64,000 nucleotides of DNA, taken from the NCBI RefSeq assembly GCF_015350905.1, contig NZ_JADKRZ010000001.1, positions 372,001 through 436,000 of the forward strand, given 5' to 3'. This DNA comes from Curtobacterium sp. VKM Ac-2865. Lineage in GTDB: Bacteria; Actinomycetota; Actinomycetes; Actinomycetales; Microbacteriaceae. Shown here in pieces: positions 50,670-59,050 of this stretch (positions are counted from its first letter, which is position 1; every line of letters begins with the position of its first letter). The translations under genes were made by a program, and so were the position numbers. The notes under the pieces are model-generated. The model had not been told where the DNA came from, did no database searches, and saw only the letters and a program-made list of their open reading frames with translations.

Positions 50670-52388
50670 GTGCCCTCACCGACCGATGCATACCGCGCTG
50701 CCCGCGACCAGCTGCTCGCCGCGGAGTCCGCCGACGCCGCGAGCGCCGAGTTCCGGTGGCCGGATCTCGGAGACACGTTCAACTGGGCGAACGACTGGTT
50801 CGACGTCATCGCCGCCGGCAACGACCGCATCGCGCTCTGGATCGTCGACGCGGCCGGCGCGGAGCAGCGGCTCAGCTACGCGGAGATGGCAGCCAGGTCC
50901 GACCGCCTGGCCGCGCGCCTGCACGAGCACGGCGTGCGGAAGGGTGACCACGTCCTGGTCATGCTCGGCAACCAGCTCGAGCTCTGGGAGACCATGCTGG
51001 CGGTGATCAAGCTCGGTGCCGTGATCCTGCCGACGTCGACGATGCTCGACACCTCCGATCTGCAGGACCGCGTCGACCGCGGGTCCGTGGCGCACGTCGT
51101 CACGAACCACGGCGAGACGGCGAAGTACGACGGTGTCCGTGGCACCTTCTCGCGCATCGTCATCGGTGGTGCGGCGGACGGTTGGACGGAGTACCCGTCA
51201 GATCTCGGCGAGCAAGCGCCTGCGGGGGAGTCGCGGCCCGTCGTGGTGACCCGCACGTCCGACCCCTGTCTCGTCTACTTCACGTCCGGGACGACGTCGA
51301 AGCCGAAGATGGTCGCACACACGCAGACGTCCTACCCCGTCGGGCACCTCAGCACGATGCACTGGCTCGGTCTGCGGCCCGGGGACGTGCACCTGGCGAT
51401 CAGTTCTCCCGGATGGGGGAAGCACGCCTGGAGCTGTTTCTTCGCGCCCTGGATCGCCGAGGCCACGGTGTTCATCCACAACACCCCGCGCTTCGACCCC
51501 GCTGCGCTCCTGACTCAGATGAACACGGCCGAGGTGAGCACGTTCTGCGCGCCGCCGACCGCTTGGCGGATGATGCTGCAGGCCGATCTGGGGGAGCGGC
51601 CCCGGGCGCTACGGGAGATCGTGTCCGCCGGTGAACCACTCAACCCCGAGGTCATCGAGCGGGTCGCCGAGGCCTGGGGCTTGGTCATCCGTGATGGCTA
51701 CGGGCAGACCGAGACGACGGCCATCATCGGGAACGCTCCGGGTGCCGACCTCACGCCGGGTGCGATGGGGCGCCCCCTGCCCGGTGTCACCGTGACGTTG
51801 CTGGACCCGGTGACCGGGCAGCCGGGGGACGAGGGTGAGGTCTGTCTCGATCTCCGCGAACGACCCGTCAACCTGATGGCGGAGTACCTCGGCGACCCCG
51901 AGCGGACCGCAGCGTCGATGCGCGACGGGTTCTTTCACACGGGGGACATCGCCTCCCGCGACGTGGACGGCGAACTGACCTTCATCGGCCGGACCGACGA
52001 CGTGTTCAAGTCCTCCGACTACAAGGTCTCGCCGTTCGAGGTCGAGAGCGCCCTGCTGCAGCACCCTGCCGTGGCGGAGAGCGCCGTCGTGCCAGCTCCT
52101 GACGACGCCCGACTCAACATCGTGAAGGCGTACGTGACCTTGGCCGCCGGGTGGGAGGCGACGGCCGAGACCGCGAAGCAGGTGCTCGAGCATGCTCGTA
52201 CCGCGCTGCCGGCCTACGCGCGGGTGCGACGGGTCGAGTTCGCGGAGCTGCCGAAGACGATCTCGGGCAAGATCCGTCGCGTGGAGCTGCGCGAGCGTGA
52301 GGAGCGTGCAGCGGCTGCGGGTGGCGCGGGCATCGAAGGCGAGTGGCGAGACGAGCAGTTCCCGGAACTGCGCGGGTCGCGTCCGTAG
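50670..52388 (+). CDS. Acyl-CoA synthetase, AMP-binding family
   Basis: The 572-residue ligase would activate a carboxylic acid with ATP and CoA. It has the P-loop YFTSGTTSKPKMV, the A5 motif DGYGQTETT, the HTGDIASRD block, and the C-terminal lysine motif PKTISGKIRRVEL. It resembles medium-chain acyl-CoA synthetases (ACSM type). The GTG start at 50670 is favoured by a CATGAT box ending 6 nt upstream. Independent expression from the dehydrogenase gene is likely. It is the last gene with the uniform high-GC codon style before the accessory block. Confidence 0.88.
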   Translation: MPSPTDAYRAARDQLLAAESADAASAEFRWPDLGDTFNWANDWFDVIAAGNDRIALWIVDAAGAEQRLSYAEMAARSDRLAARLHEHGVRKGDHVLVMLGNQLELWETMLAVIKLGAVILPTSTMLDTSDLQDRVDRGSVAHVVTNHGETAKYDGVRGTFSRIVIGGAADGWTEYPSDLGEQAPAGESRPVVVTRTSDPCLVYFTSGTTSKPKMVAHTQTSYPVGHLSTMHWLGLRPGDVHLAISSPGWGKHAWSCFFAPWIAEATVFIHNTPRFDPAALLTQMNTAEVSTFCAPPTAWRMMLQADLGERPRALREIVSAGEPLNPEVIERVAEAWGLVIRDGYGQTETTAIIGNAPGADLTPGAMGRPLPGVTVTLLDPVTGQPGDEGEVCLDLRERPVNLMAEYLGDPERTAASMRDGFFHTGDIASRDVDGELTFIGRTDDVFKSSDYKVSPFEVESALLQHPAVAESAVVPAPDDARLNIVKAYVTLAAGWEATAETAKQVLEHARTALPAYARVRRVEFAELPKTISGKIRRVELREREERAAAAGGAGIEGEWRDEQFPELRGSRP

Positions 52389-52496
52389 CGGCTGCCGCGA
52401 TCGGGCCTCCAGCCCCGTCCTCATAACTGGTAACCGCGCGTGTGAGGACGGCCGGAGTCGACACGAACAGGTGTCGCGCCGCGGCCACCACTTGAC

Positions 52497-52502
52497 TACC
52501 CT
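52497..52502 (+). promoter_or_regulatory. TACCCT -10 box of the orphan gene
   Basis: It ends 7 nt before ATG 52510. Confidence 0.4.
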
Positions 52503-52509
52503 CAGTGAG

Positions 52510-53613
52510 ATGTCCTCACCGCCGACGCCGACGCTTCCTGTCTGGGGAGCTCGCTTCGCAAGGCTCATTCAGGAATCCTTCGACTTTCTCGGCTCGCAGT
52601 CGGACCGAAAAAACGAGCACCTGGTTGTAAGGGCAATTCCTCGAAGCGACGGTGTGCATAGAGTCGTCTATCGGTATGGGGTCTTAGGTGAACTACTGCC
52701 GTTTGACGTTATCGAAGACTTTCGGGATATCCTCGCCCGAGGACGATCCGTTCTCGACATTGCCATGTTCGACGCAGTGACGAGGCAAGCATCCCCGCCT
52801 CTAACGGCCAGACAAGAGCGATCGACCTACTTTCCTATCGCGGCAACCGAGGAGGACTGGAATTCGCTCGCCGGACAGCCATATATGAAGGCTCTAACCC
52901 CCGATCAGCTGAAGAATCTAGAAGAGCTTCAGCCATTCGTAACGGGTAGTGGCACGCTCAGTGAGTTCGCCAAGGTGCACAATGACGACAAACACCAGGC
53001 ACCGCTGCGATTAGCCGTGGTGCCTGACGCTGAGTTTGTGATGCTTTTCGATCACTTGTTTCCGCCGCCCGCGAGCGCAGGAGAGTGCTGGGTTGACTGG
53101 GTCACGCCGCTAGCACCCGTTGAAAACTGCAAAGATTTTGTCGAGTATCGCTCTACGGAGGTGATTGCGGGGGCAGCGGTCGAGGATGTGCCAATTGCGC
53201 TTGCCGTTGAGGTGAGCTCCGGTTGGCGGGACGTCCAACACTTCCTTTGGGAAGTGCTGGAGTTCATCTCCCGAGCGACGGCTGTCCTGCATGACGGAGA
53301 CATGAAACTTGCGGACGCTCTCCGTGACTACTTTGCGTTCCGACGGGACGAACTTGAGGCGTTTCGCAAGATGCTCGTCGAGCACGACGCTGCTTCGGAA
53401 GCGCAATGGCTGACCTCACGCGGAGGATCCGCCGTCCCGCATGATGTCGATGGCATTCACCTGCACCCGATGGCAACCCGACCCGGTGTGCCTGTTCACT
53501 CTTTTGCTGCGACTGTTGACTGGCCGGCGCTCTTGTCGGGCGACGATCTTCCTCCTTCCTTCGCAAAGCTTGTTCCCTGGTTGCAGGTGGAACGATCGAA
53601 TCGTCCTGATTGA
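52510..53613 (+). CDS. Orphan hypothetical protein with HNDDKHQ motif
   Basis: The 367-residue soluble protein starts PPTPTLPVWGARFARL. It contains TLSEFAKVHNDDKHQ near residue 160 and, in the C-terminal third, a helical stretch (FLWEVLEFISRATAVLHDG). The NDDKHQ segment recalls the conserved DKHR motif of several uncharacterised accessory-island proteins, but I cannot name a family. Codon use (TTT, CTA, AAA, ATT frequent) is far from the surrounding chromosome, implying recent transfer. It stands alone in its direction and converges on the recombinase gene with 8 bp between stops. Its start is supported by the TACCCT box. Confidence 0.75.
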   Translation: MSSPPTPTLPVWGARFARLIQESFDFLGSQSDRKNEHLVVRAIPRSDGVHRVVYRYGVLGELLPFDVIEDFRDILARGRSVLDIAMFDAVTRQASPPLTARQERSTYFPIAATEEDWNSLAGQPYMKALTPDQLKNLEELQPFVTGSGTLSEFAKVHNDDKHQAPLRLAVVPDAEFVMLFDHLFPPPASAGECWVDWVTPLAPVENCKDFVEYRSTEVIAGAAVEDVPIALAVEVSSGWRDVQHFLWEVLEFISRATAVLHDGDMKLADALRDYFAFRRDELEAFRKMLVEHDAASEAQWLTSRGGSAVPHDVDGIHLHPMATRPGVPVHSFAATVDWPALLSGDDLPPSFAKLVPWLQVERSNRPD

Positions 53614-53621
53614 CAGATCGT

Positions 53622-55082
53622 TCACAAGCGCTGTCGCCTAACCGCGCCGACGTATTGCGCGTAGGTGGAACCGGAGTCGACGCGGTGCGCTTCGATCGTC
53701 TCGGAGGAGTAGCCCAGCGCCTCCGCGACGATCGGGACGGGGCCGAGTTTGCTGAGTTCGTGCAGGGCTCCGAGGCGGGCGGCTCGAGCGCTGAAGACGT
53801 CGCGTAGGTGGGTGGCAATGTGACCGGGATCAATCGGTCGTCCTGGTGATTGACCGGTAAAGACCCAGTCGCTGCTCGGGTGTGACGCGGTGCGGAGGTT
53901 CACGGGTTCTGCGAGGAGCTCCCGCCAGGGTGCATCCAGCGGCGGGGGCAGTTCGAGGTCGATGGAGCCGAGCCGAACACAGACAGTGTCCTCGTTGACC
54001 GTGATGTCGCTCCATCGTAGTTCGAGGCTCTTGCGGAGCTGCTGGCCAAACACGAGGACCAGGATTCCGATCGCCCGGTCTCGCGGTGAGAGTTCGTCGG
54101 TGTGGACGAGCCGTTCGGTGACGCTGGCCTGGTCGGAGGCGCTCATCCGCGGGGCGGTTCCACGGCGGTGTCGGGGAACGATCAGGTCCCGGTTGATCAG
54201 CCGAGCGCTCTGTGCCCAAGGGATGAGCCGATCGATGAACTGCCTCGTTGAGGGTCCGCTGGTGAGCCAACGGTCGACGTCGCCCTGCGTTGTGTCGACG
54301 AACGTGACGTGGTGCTCGGTGAGCCAGTTGAGGAAGTCGACGCCCACCGTGATCGACTGCTTGGCGCGCAGGAATGCATTTCGAGGCACTTCGTCCATGG
54401 CGCGAAACTTCCGTAGGAAGCTCCATCGGATCCATCGGTCAACCAGGCGACGATGCTCGTCGTCGGCGACGCGGTTTGGGATCTGTGTCAGCCACTCGGA
54501 GAAGGCTGCGAGGTAGTGATCGCGTCGAGGGAGCACGCCGTGCTCGATCAGGAGACCGCGGACGAAGTCCCGCGTTCTCGATTTTGGTAGCTCGTCGATC
54601 GCCTCGTGTGTGATGGTCCCGTCCGTAGCGATCATCCGAAGCGTGGCTTGTACGTGGTCCTGCCGAATCCAGGTCAACCCGGAGTTTGCGCGCTGCATTC
54701 GCTTGAGGGCGTCAGCCAAGGGTTCGAGCTGTGCGGGGACGCCGCCGTCCGGCGCGGAAAGGGCAGTGTCGACGTAGTTGGAGAGCGCGCATGACCAGCA
54801 CCGACCCTGAGAATAGAGCTCGTCCTCGGCGCCGCAAAGCACGCAGTCGACGTTGATCCGGACGCCCGAGCATGTGCGGCAGGTAGGGCCGTCGTCGGCT
54901 GTCCCGGGCAGGATGCCGACGTGCCCACAGACAGCGCAGGTGCCCGACGTTCGGATCGCCTTCCGGTAGCAGTTCTGGCAGATGAGCCCGTCCGGCCAAC
55001 GCGCGGCGACGGGCCGGTGTTCGCCGCAGCGGCCGCAGGCCTCGTAGGCATCTGCGTCCTCGGGCGCCTTCGGCCTAGCCAT
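53622..55082 (-). CDS. Zinc-ribbon tyrosine recombinase-like protein with incomplete active site
   Basis: The 486-residue protein opens with six CxxC pairs (Cys16/19, 35/38, 49/52, 68/71, 80/83, 95/98), i.e. three zinc-ribbon modules. A helical core domain and a tyrosine-recombinase fold follow. Arg350 in GQQLRKSLELRW matches the first catalytic Arg, and Tyr474 or Tyr477 the nucleophile. The HxxR box reads HELS (441-444), and the GH motif is GY. It thus lacks catalytic residues and may be a structural or specificity partner rather than a recombinase on its own. It overlaps the XRE gene by 8 bp. Confidence 0.78.
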   Translation of the reverse strand: MARPKAPEDADAYEACGRCGEHRPVAARWPDGLICQNCYRKAIRTSGTCAVCGHVGILPGTADDGPTCRTCSGVRINVDCVLCGAEDELYSQGRCWSCALSNYVDTALSAPDGGVPAQLEPLADALKRMQRANSGLTWIRQDHVQATLRMIATDGTITHEAIDELPKSRTRDFVRGLLIEHGVLPRRDHYLAAFSEWLTQIPNRVADDEHRRLVDRWIRWSFLRKFRAMDEVPRNAFLRAKQSITVGVDFLNWLTEHHVTFVDTTQGDVDRWLTSGPSTRQFIDRLIPWAQSARLINRDLIVPRHRRGTAPRMSASDQASVTERLVHTDELSPRDRAIGILVLVFGQQLRKSLELRWSDITVNEDTVCVRLGSIDLELPPPLDAPWRELLAEPVNLRTASHPSSDWVFTGQSPGRPIDPGHIATHLRDVFSARAARLGALHELSKLGPVPIVAEALGYSSETIEAHRVDSGSTYAQYVGAVRRQRL

Positions 55083-55422
55083 GGTCGTCGGCGAGGCGGA
55101 TCCGATGAGCCACGGGGTTACCGTTCATGGCGGGGGGTTCCTCGCCCGGCTCGGGGGCGTTTACACGGCCGGCTGCTCGCATCTCGACAAACGGCTCGAA
55201 GAGGTCATTCGGGGTGCAGTCGAGGATGTCGCAGAGCGCAGCGAACGTTCGAGCGGGGATCCGTTCTGGGGTGCCCGTGACGAGACGGTAGACCTGGCTC
55301 TCCGAGAGGTCGATGCCGCGGGTTCGCAACAACGGAACGAGTTCGGTGCTCTTCCAGAGGTTGTGCTGCGCCATTAGGGTGCGGAGGTTCCAGCGGTAGC
55401 CGATTCGTCGCTGCTCACTCAT
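55075..55422 (-). CDS. XRE-family HTH protein between two recombinase genes
   Basis: This 115-residue protein carries a Cro/C1-type helix-turn-helix (MAQHNLWKSTELVPLLRTRG, SESQVYRLVTGTPERIPARTFAALCDIL). A Pro/Glu-rich tail follows. It overlaps the upstream recombinase gene by 8 bp and the downstream zinc-ribbon gene by 8 bp, so the three are cotranslated. It may regulate the operon or act as a directionality factor. Confidence 0.85.
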   Translation of the reverse strand: MSEQRRIGYRWNLRTLMAQHNLWKSTELVPLLRTRGIDLSESQVYRLVTGTPERIPARTFAALCDILDCTPNDLFEPFVEMRAAGRVNAPEPGEEPPAMNGNPVAHRIRLADDHG

Positions 55423-56539
55423 CGTGGTGTTCCTCTCGCTGGACGATCCGGGTGGAGATCATCTGTTGCAGGATCTTCTGCTTGAAGTCCGATCCGACCG
55501 ATGTGTAGAGACTGGTCGTTGAGGCATGGCGGTGACCGACCTGCGTTTGGACGAACGTTGCGTCGTAGCCAGCCTCTAACAGGTGCGTGACGTAGGAGTG
55601 CCGGAGGCAGTGCAGGTTCAGGCCTTCGTCGTAGCCGACGGCGCGACGGAGGGCTACGAAGGCGTCACCGACTGTGCTGACGGCGACGCGGCCGCGTTCG
55701 GTTGGCCAGAGGGCGCTGGACCGGTCTGCGGTCTTGAACCGGTCGCGGCGGCCGGGGGAGAGCCAGGTCGACAGGAGTGGGACTACCCACTCAAATTCGG
55801 GGACCGTCAACACAGTGCGTCGGCGCGGCCCGGACCCCTTCGTGCCCTTGCCCCAGCGCACTGTCAACGCACCGAACAGGCCGTAATCCGGAACATGCGG
55901 GTTGGGCCCAAAATCACTGATTTCGAGCATCGCGAGCTCGCGACGTCGGAGCCCGAACGCATAACCGACCTTGAACGCCGTCGAATTCCGCATCAGGGCC
56001 GGCCACTGCTTCAGACGCTTCCGGTAAGCGAAGTCCACTTGATCGTCGATGTGGTCGAACAGGGCTTGCAGCTCCGAGACAGTGAAGGCGCGTCGCCGTG
56101 GATCCCGAGCATCGTCAGCGGTGTGGCGTGGGGAGTTCCACTCGAAGACGATCTGCGCCGGGATCTCGCCGAACATTGCCTCGCAGTAGTCCCCCCAGCC
56201 GTACGCGATGTTCGCGACGTACCCGCAGAACGCTGCGATCGCATTGCTGTACGCCCGCAACGTCGACAAGGCGTACGCGTGCTCACCGAGGCGGTGCTCC
56301 GCGAGGAACTCGTCGAGGTCGGCCGGTCCCCACGACCACGGGTAGGTGCCGGTGTAGTTCTGAAACCTCCGGATGAGGCTGAGCTTTGGCTCGATCGACG
56401 AGGTCTGCAGACCGCGCGCGAGCATCTGGCTTGTCCACCCGTCGACCATTGCTTCGAACACGCGCTCGTCGGCCCGGAACAGCTGAACGGAGCGATCCTT
56501 TAGATGCCTCGGGACCGCGCCTGGTATCGCGCCTGCCAT
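55415..56539 (-). CDS. Tyrosine recombinase/integrase, complete active site
   Basis: This 374-residue site-specific recombinase has a SAM-like core-binding domain (about 25-115) followed by the catalytic domain. It has Arg in GLRRREL (198-200), HCLR (His310, Arg313), GHRH (His336) and the nucleophile Tyr345 in TTSLYTSVG. A Lys in the beta hairpin is likely near WGKGTKGSG. ATG 56539 is chosen over the long upstream extension, which has poor codon use; GAAGAGAG lies just before it. It is the first gene of a three-gene operon, and a palindrome at 56559-56577 is a possible operator. Confidence 0.9.
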   Translation of the reverse strand: MAGAIPGAVPRHLKDRSVQLFRADERVFEAMVDGWTSQMLARGLQTSSIEPKLSLIRRFQNYTGTYPWSWGPADLDEFLAEHRLGEHAYALSTLRAYSNAIAAFCGYVANIAYGWGDYCEAMFGEIPAQIVFEWNSPRHTADDARDPRRRAFTVSELQALFDHIDDQVDFAYRKRLKQWPALMRNSTAFKVGYAFGLRRRELAMLEISDFGPNPHVPDYGLFGALTVRWGKGTKGSGPRRRTVLTVPEFEWVVPLLSTWLSPGRRDRFKTADRSSALWPTERGRVAVSTVGDAFVALRRAVGYDEGLNLHCLRHSYVTHLLEAGYDATFVQTQVGHRHASTTSLYTSVGSDFKQKILQQMISTRIVQREEHHDE

Positions 56540-56558
56540 GTGAACTCTCTTCGTGGAA

Positions 56559-56577
56559 TCCTGCACTAAATGCAGGA
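56559..56577. promoter_or_regulatory. Inverted repeat upstream of the recombinase operon
   Basis: TCCTGCA (56559-56565) and TGCAGGA (56571-56577) flank CTAAA. It lies 20 bp before the recombinase start and is a candidate operator for the XRE protein in the same operon. Confidence 0.5.
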
Positions 56578-56835
56578 AACATACGCTGCCCGGTGCCAAG
56601 AGCACAAGACCCGACTCTCGTCCGGTTCGCCTCATTCGCTCGCAGCGCGCCCTATCGAGCGGGCCGAGCCAAGTGACCGGTCCCGAAGCCTCCCACATGG
56701 GGGCAACGCACGGAGTGTCGCCGGCCCTCGCCTTCGCGATCGACCGGCGCCTCGCGCCGCAGGCGTTGGGCCGGCATCCGGCCCTTGACTGGTATGGATC
56801 GACTGCCGGCCGTCGGTTGAGGCGGCTTCGCGCTC

Positions 56836-56841
56836 TACGCT
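56836..56841 (+). promoter_or_regulatory. TACGCT -10 box of the HTH gene
   Basis: It ends 7 nt before GTG 56849, the leaderless spacing. Confidence 0.45.
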
Positions 56842-56848
56842 GGGACGC

Positions 56849-57127
56849 GTGAGCAGAACTCCCCGACAGCGACCGTTCGAGCTCGCGCCGGCGCCCTGGC
56901 CGGAGATTCCCGCCGACGATGCGATCGCGGAAGCGGCTCGTACCTTCGTGGTGCGGCTGAGGGAGGCAATGGGAACTCAGAGCACGCGCGCGGTCGCGAC
57001 GGCTGCTGGAGTGCACCACACAACGTTGCTCGGTGTTCTGGCCGGTCGTTCCTGGCCGGATCTCGCCACGCTCGCTCGGCTTGAGCTTGCCCTCGACACC
57101 GAGCTGTGGCGACGACCCGAACGTTAG
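56849..57127 (+). CDS. Small XRE-type HTH protein
   Basis: The 92-residue protein has an N-terminal Pro-rich segment (FELAPAPWPEIPADD). A helix-turn-helix follows (STRAVATAAGVHHTTLLGVLAGRSWPDLATLARLELAL). It is a typical lone Cro/C1 domain. It converges on the next gene with a 4-bp overlap of stop codons. Function may be a phage- or island-type regulator. Confidence 0.8.
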   Translation: MSRTPRQRPFELAPAPWPEIPADDAIAEAARTFVVRLREAMGTQSTRAVATAAGVHHTTLLGVLAGRSWPDLATLARLELALDTELWRRPER

Positions 57128-57528
57128 AGGTCGAACACCGTTTCGAAAGCAAACCAGGTTCCGCCTGACATGTCGGCGAGGGAACGGAGGCGTCCCTCGA
57201 AGCGCTGCCGTGACTCGATGGGAGCTTCATGGAGGTGTTGAAGGCGGCGCCTCAGTAGGTCGCGCATCAGCGCCGCAGCCGATTCGTCGCCTCCAAGCTG
57301 TCCGCTGATGACGTACTCGCCGGAGTCGAGGTCACAGACGGCGACGAGCTCGGTAGCTCCGACGGTGACGACGAAGTCGCCGCGGCGGCCGACTGTTCGG
57401 TAGTCGATACGCGCGGCCTCGGGGACCACGACCGCGTCCAGCCAAGAGACTTCCACTCTGGCACCGGTTGTGGCTTCGATCGTGAGGCGGGGTGAACCAG
57501 AACCCGCGCCTCGCTCGCCTTTTCCCAT
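57124..57528 (-). CDS. Hypothetical protein under the palindromic promoter
   Basis: The 134-residue protein is beta-rich in its first two thirds (RLTIEATTGARVEVSWLDAVVV, GDFVVTVGATELVAVCDLDSG). It is helical and Arg-rich toward the end (LMRDLLRRRLQHLHEAPIESRQRFEGRL). No family is recognised. ATG 57528 directly abuts the 20-bp palindrome: TATAAT on this strand ends 6 nt before it, so the mRNA should be leaderless. It shares the promoter region with the MbcA-like gene on the other strand and ends tail-to-tail with the XRE gene. Confidence 0.7.
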   Translation of the reverse strand: MGKGERGAGSGSPRLTIEATTGARVEVSWLDAVVVPEAARIDYRTVGRRGDFVVTVGATELVAVCDLDSGEYVISGQLGGDESAAALMRDLLRRRLQHLHEAPIESRQRFEGRLRSLADMSGGTWFAFETVFDL

Positions 57529-57548
57529 GTGCTGATTATAATCAGCAC
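57529..57548. promoter_or_regulatory. 20-bp perfect palindromic bidirectional promoter/operator
   Basis: GTGCTGATTATAATCAGCAC is a perfect palindrome. Its centre holds consensus TATAAT on both strands (57537-57542 forward, 57540-57535 reverse). It separates two divergent genes. A single dimer binding here would block both. Confidence 0.75.
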
Positions 57549-57588
57549 GCGGCATGAGACGTGTTGCGAGCGGCTGGCAGGTGAGGAA

Positions 57589-58293
57589 GTGGCGTTGGAA
57601 GCATCAGAGGCGGCCCCTTCGCCGGTGAGGTCTGCCGCCTCGCGTCAGATGTCGCTCGCCGCGCTGGAGGCGGCCATCGAATCGCTTGGACTCGAGTTCT
57701 ACGCAACGGTTGAGCAGATCGCCGAATCGCTAACGGCGCTCAACCGGCCGAGTCCGCTGGGAACGGCGAAGCGAGCTCTCATCCTTCAGTGGATCGGCGC
57801 GGTCGGTGACGAGTTCCAATGGGAAGCGGAGCTGAGCGACCGAAATCTCATGACCGTGCTGGTCCGAGCCATATCGATCGAACATGCGGCAGTGTTGCGG
57901 GCCGATGACGTGGCCCGACGACGGGGGAGTACTCTCCATGAGCTTCGGGCTGACGTGGCTTCTCGACAGCTCTGGGGATTCGAGCGGGCTGGAGCCTTGC
58001 TGTTCCCCTCGTGGCAGTTCATCGACGCCGGTGCCAAGACTTTGGAGCTCATCTCCGATGTTCTACCGACGGTGCTGCAGTGCGTACCGCCTGACGCGCC
58101 GCCAGCACTAGTTGCTCGCCTGATGTGCTCCGAAGACCCGCACTTGCAGCGGGGCGGCGCGCGGTGCAGTCCAAGAGAACATCTGATCGCGGGCGGATCG
58201 CCTTGGCCCGTGGTGCGGACCTTGCTGCTTGTGCTCGAGGGGTCTGCTTCGCGCCTCCAAGATCTCGTACTCGGAGGACGGGGTGACCGGTGA
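57589..58293 (+). CDS. Regulator-like protein with MbcA/ParS-like C-terminal segment
   Basis: This 234-residue protein has a helical N-terminal part and a central excisionase-like helix (LRADDVARRRGSTLHELRADVASRQLWGF). The C-terminal segment FPSWQFIDAGAKTLELISDVLP with a later SPREHLIAGGSPWPVVRTLL resembles the toxin-binding domain of Xre/MbcA/ParS-type antitoxins. GTG 57589 is chosen with AGGTGAGGA upstream; GTG 57529 lies inside the palindrome. Divergently transcribed from the 134-residue hypothetical gene, it is followed by two shorter relatives. A toxin function has not been seen. Confidence 0.65.
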   Translation: MALEASEAAPSPVRSAASRQMSLAALEAAIESLGLEFYATVEQIAESLTALNRPSPLGTAKRALILQWIGAVGDEFQWEAELSDRNLMTVLVRAISIEHAAVLRADDVARRRGSTLHELRADVASRQLWGFERAGALLFPSWQFIDAGAKTLELISDVLPTVLQCVPPDAPPALVARLMCSEDPHLQRGGARCSPREHLIAGGSPWPVVRTLLLVLEGSASRLQDLVLGGRGDR

Positions 58294-58347
58294 GGTTGGC
58301 TGGGGAGCGGCATCCACACTCCGGCTGAAGCAGCGGAAGCGACCACT

Positions 58348-58935
58348 GTGAACGTCCCCCTATCGAGCTTCAACTCCCTCGCCGGTGTCATCGCGCACGG
58401 CCGCGACTATGGCCGAGTCGCTGAGCCACCCACAGTTCCGCGTGGCCGACAAGGGACACTCGAGGAGCAGGAGTTCCTCATCCGGTTCGGCGGCTGGACC
58501 CGGGAAGAGTACGAGGACTCGAAGGCCGAAGTCGCCCGCGGCGAGCTGGAGAACGTGGAACGTCGCACGGAACTTGAGGGGCTCGTCTCTGCGTTGACCG
58601 CCGAGGAAGCCGCGGACTGGTTGCGCATCAACGACGCTGAGCTGCACGCGCTCCTCGCTACGGGGCAAGTGACAGCCTTCGTGTGCGACGGGGAGTTGCG
58701 GTACCCGGCGTGGCAATTCACCGATGACCCAGCGATACCAGTCCTTCCCGGCCTTGCACGACTCACGCCGGCGTGGGGTGATCAGAAACATCCATCCACG
58801 ATCCTCGGCTACATGTACAACGCGGACCTCGAGATCGAGGGGACCAATGAGTCCTTCACGCCCGTCGAGTGGTTGACGATCGGCGGCGACGTCCAGGTCG
58901 TGCTCGACCATCTCGAAGCCGCGAATTGGCGGTAG
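58348..58935 (+). CDS. Excisionase-like/MbcA-like protein, paralogue 1
   Basis: The 195-residue protein contains an N-terminal GRDYG segment, EEYEDSKAEVARGELENVERR, and an excisionase-like helix (TAEEAADWLRINDAELHALLATGQVTAF). The C-terminal block PAWQFTDDPAIPVLPGL is followed by HPSTILGYM and TPVEWLTIGGDVQVVLDHLE. The C-terminal half is similar to the toxin-binding domain of MbcA/ParS antitoxins. The paralogue at 59051 shares all these blocks. It is 54 bp after the previous gene in the same direction. Confidence 0.7.
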   Translation: MNVPLSSFNSLAGVIAHGRDYGRVAEPPTVPRGRQGTLEEQEFLIRFGGWTREEYEDSKAEVARGELENVERRTELEGLVSALTAEEAADWLRINDAELHALLATGQVTAFVCDGELRYPAWQFTDDPAIPVLPGLARLTPAWGDQKHPSTILGYMYNADLEIEGTNESFTPVEWLTIGGDVQVVLDHLEAANWR

Positions 58936-59050
58936 GACGCCTCGGATGCACACAGTTCCGCCCTTCGTGTCTCGCAATCGACCTCAACCCACCACCCCTC
59001 CAGGCGGCAACTGTGGGGGACCTAGAAGTCAAACAAGAGGGGAGTGCCTG

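Larger units (their letters stand above)
56540..56848. other. 309-bp divergent region between the recombinase operon and the HTH gene
   Basis: It holds the inverted repeat at 56559-56577, the ribosome site of the recombinase and the TACGCT promoter for the HTH gene. No ORF with good codon use is visible in between. Confidence 0.6.

Noticed and set aside
53622-55082. Calling the zinc-ribbon gene a functional integrase
   Set aside because: The HxxR box and the following His are substituted, so independent catalysis is doubtful. It is listed as recombinase-like only.
55415-57019. A 534-residue form of the recombinase starting at 57019
   Set aside because: The additional 160 codons overlap the divergent XRE gene and lack recombinase similarity. 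A ribosome site and operator-like repeat precede ATG 56539.
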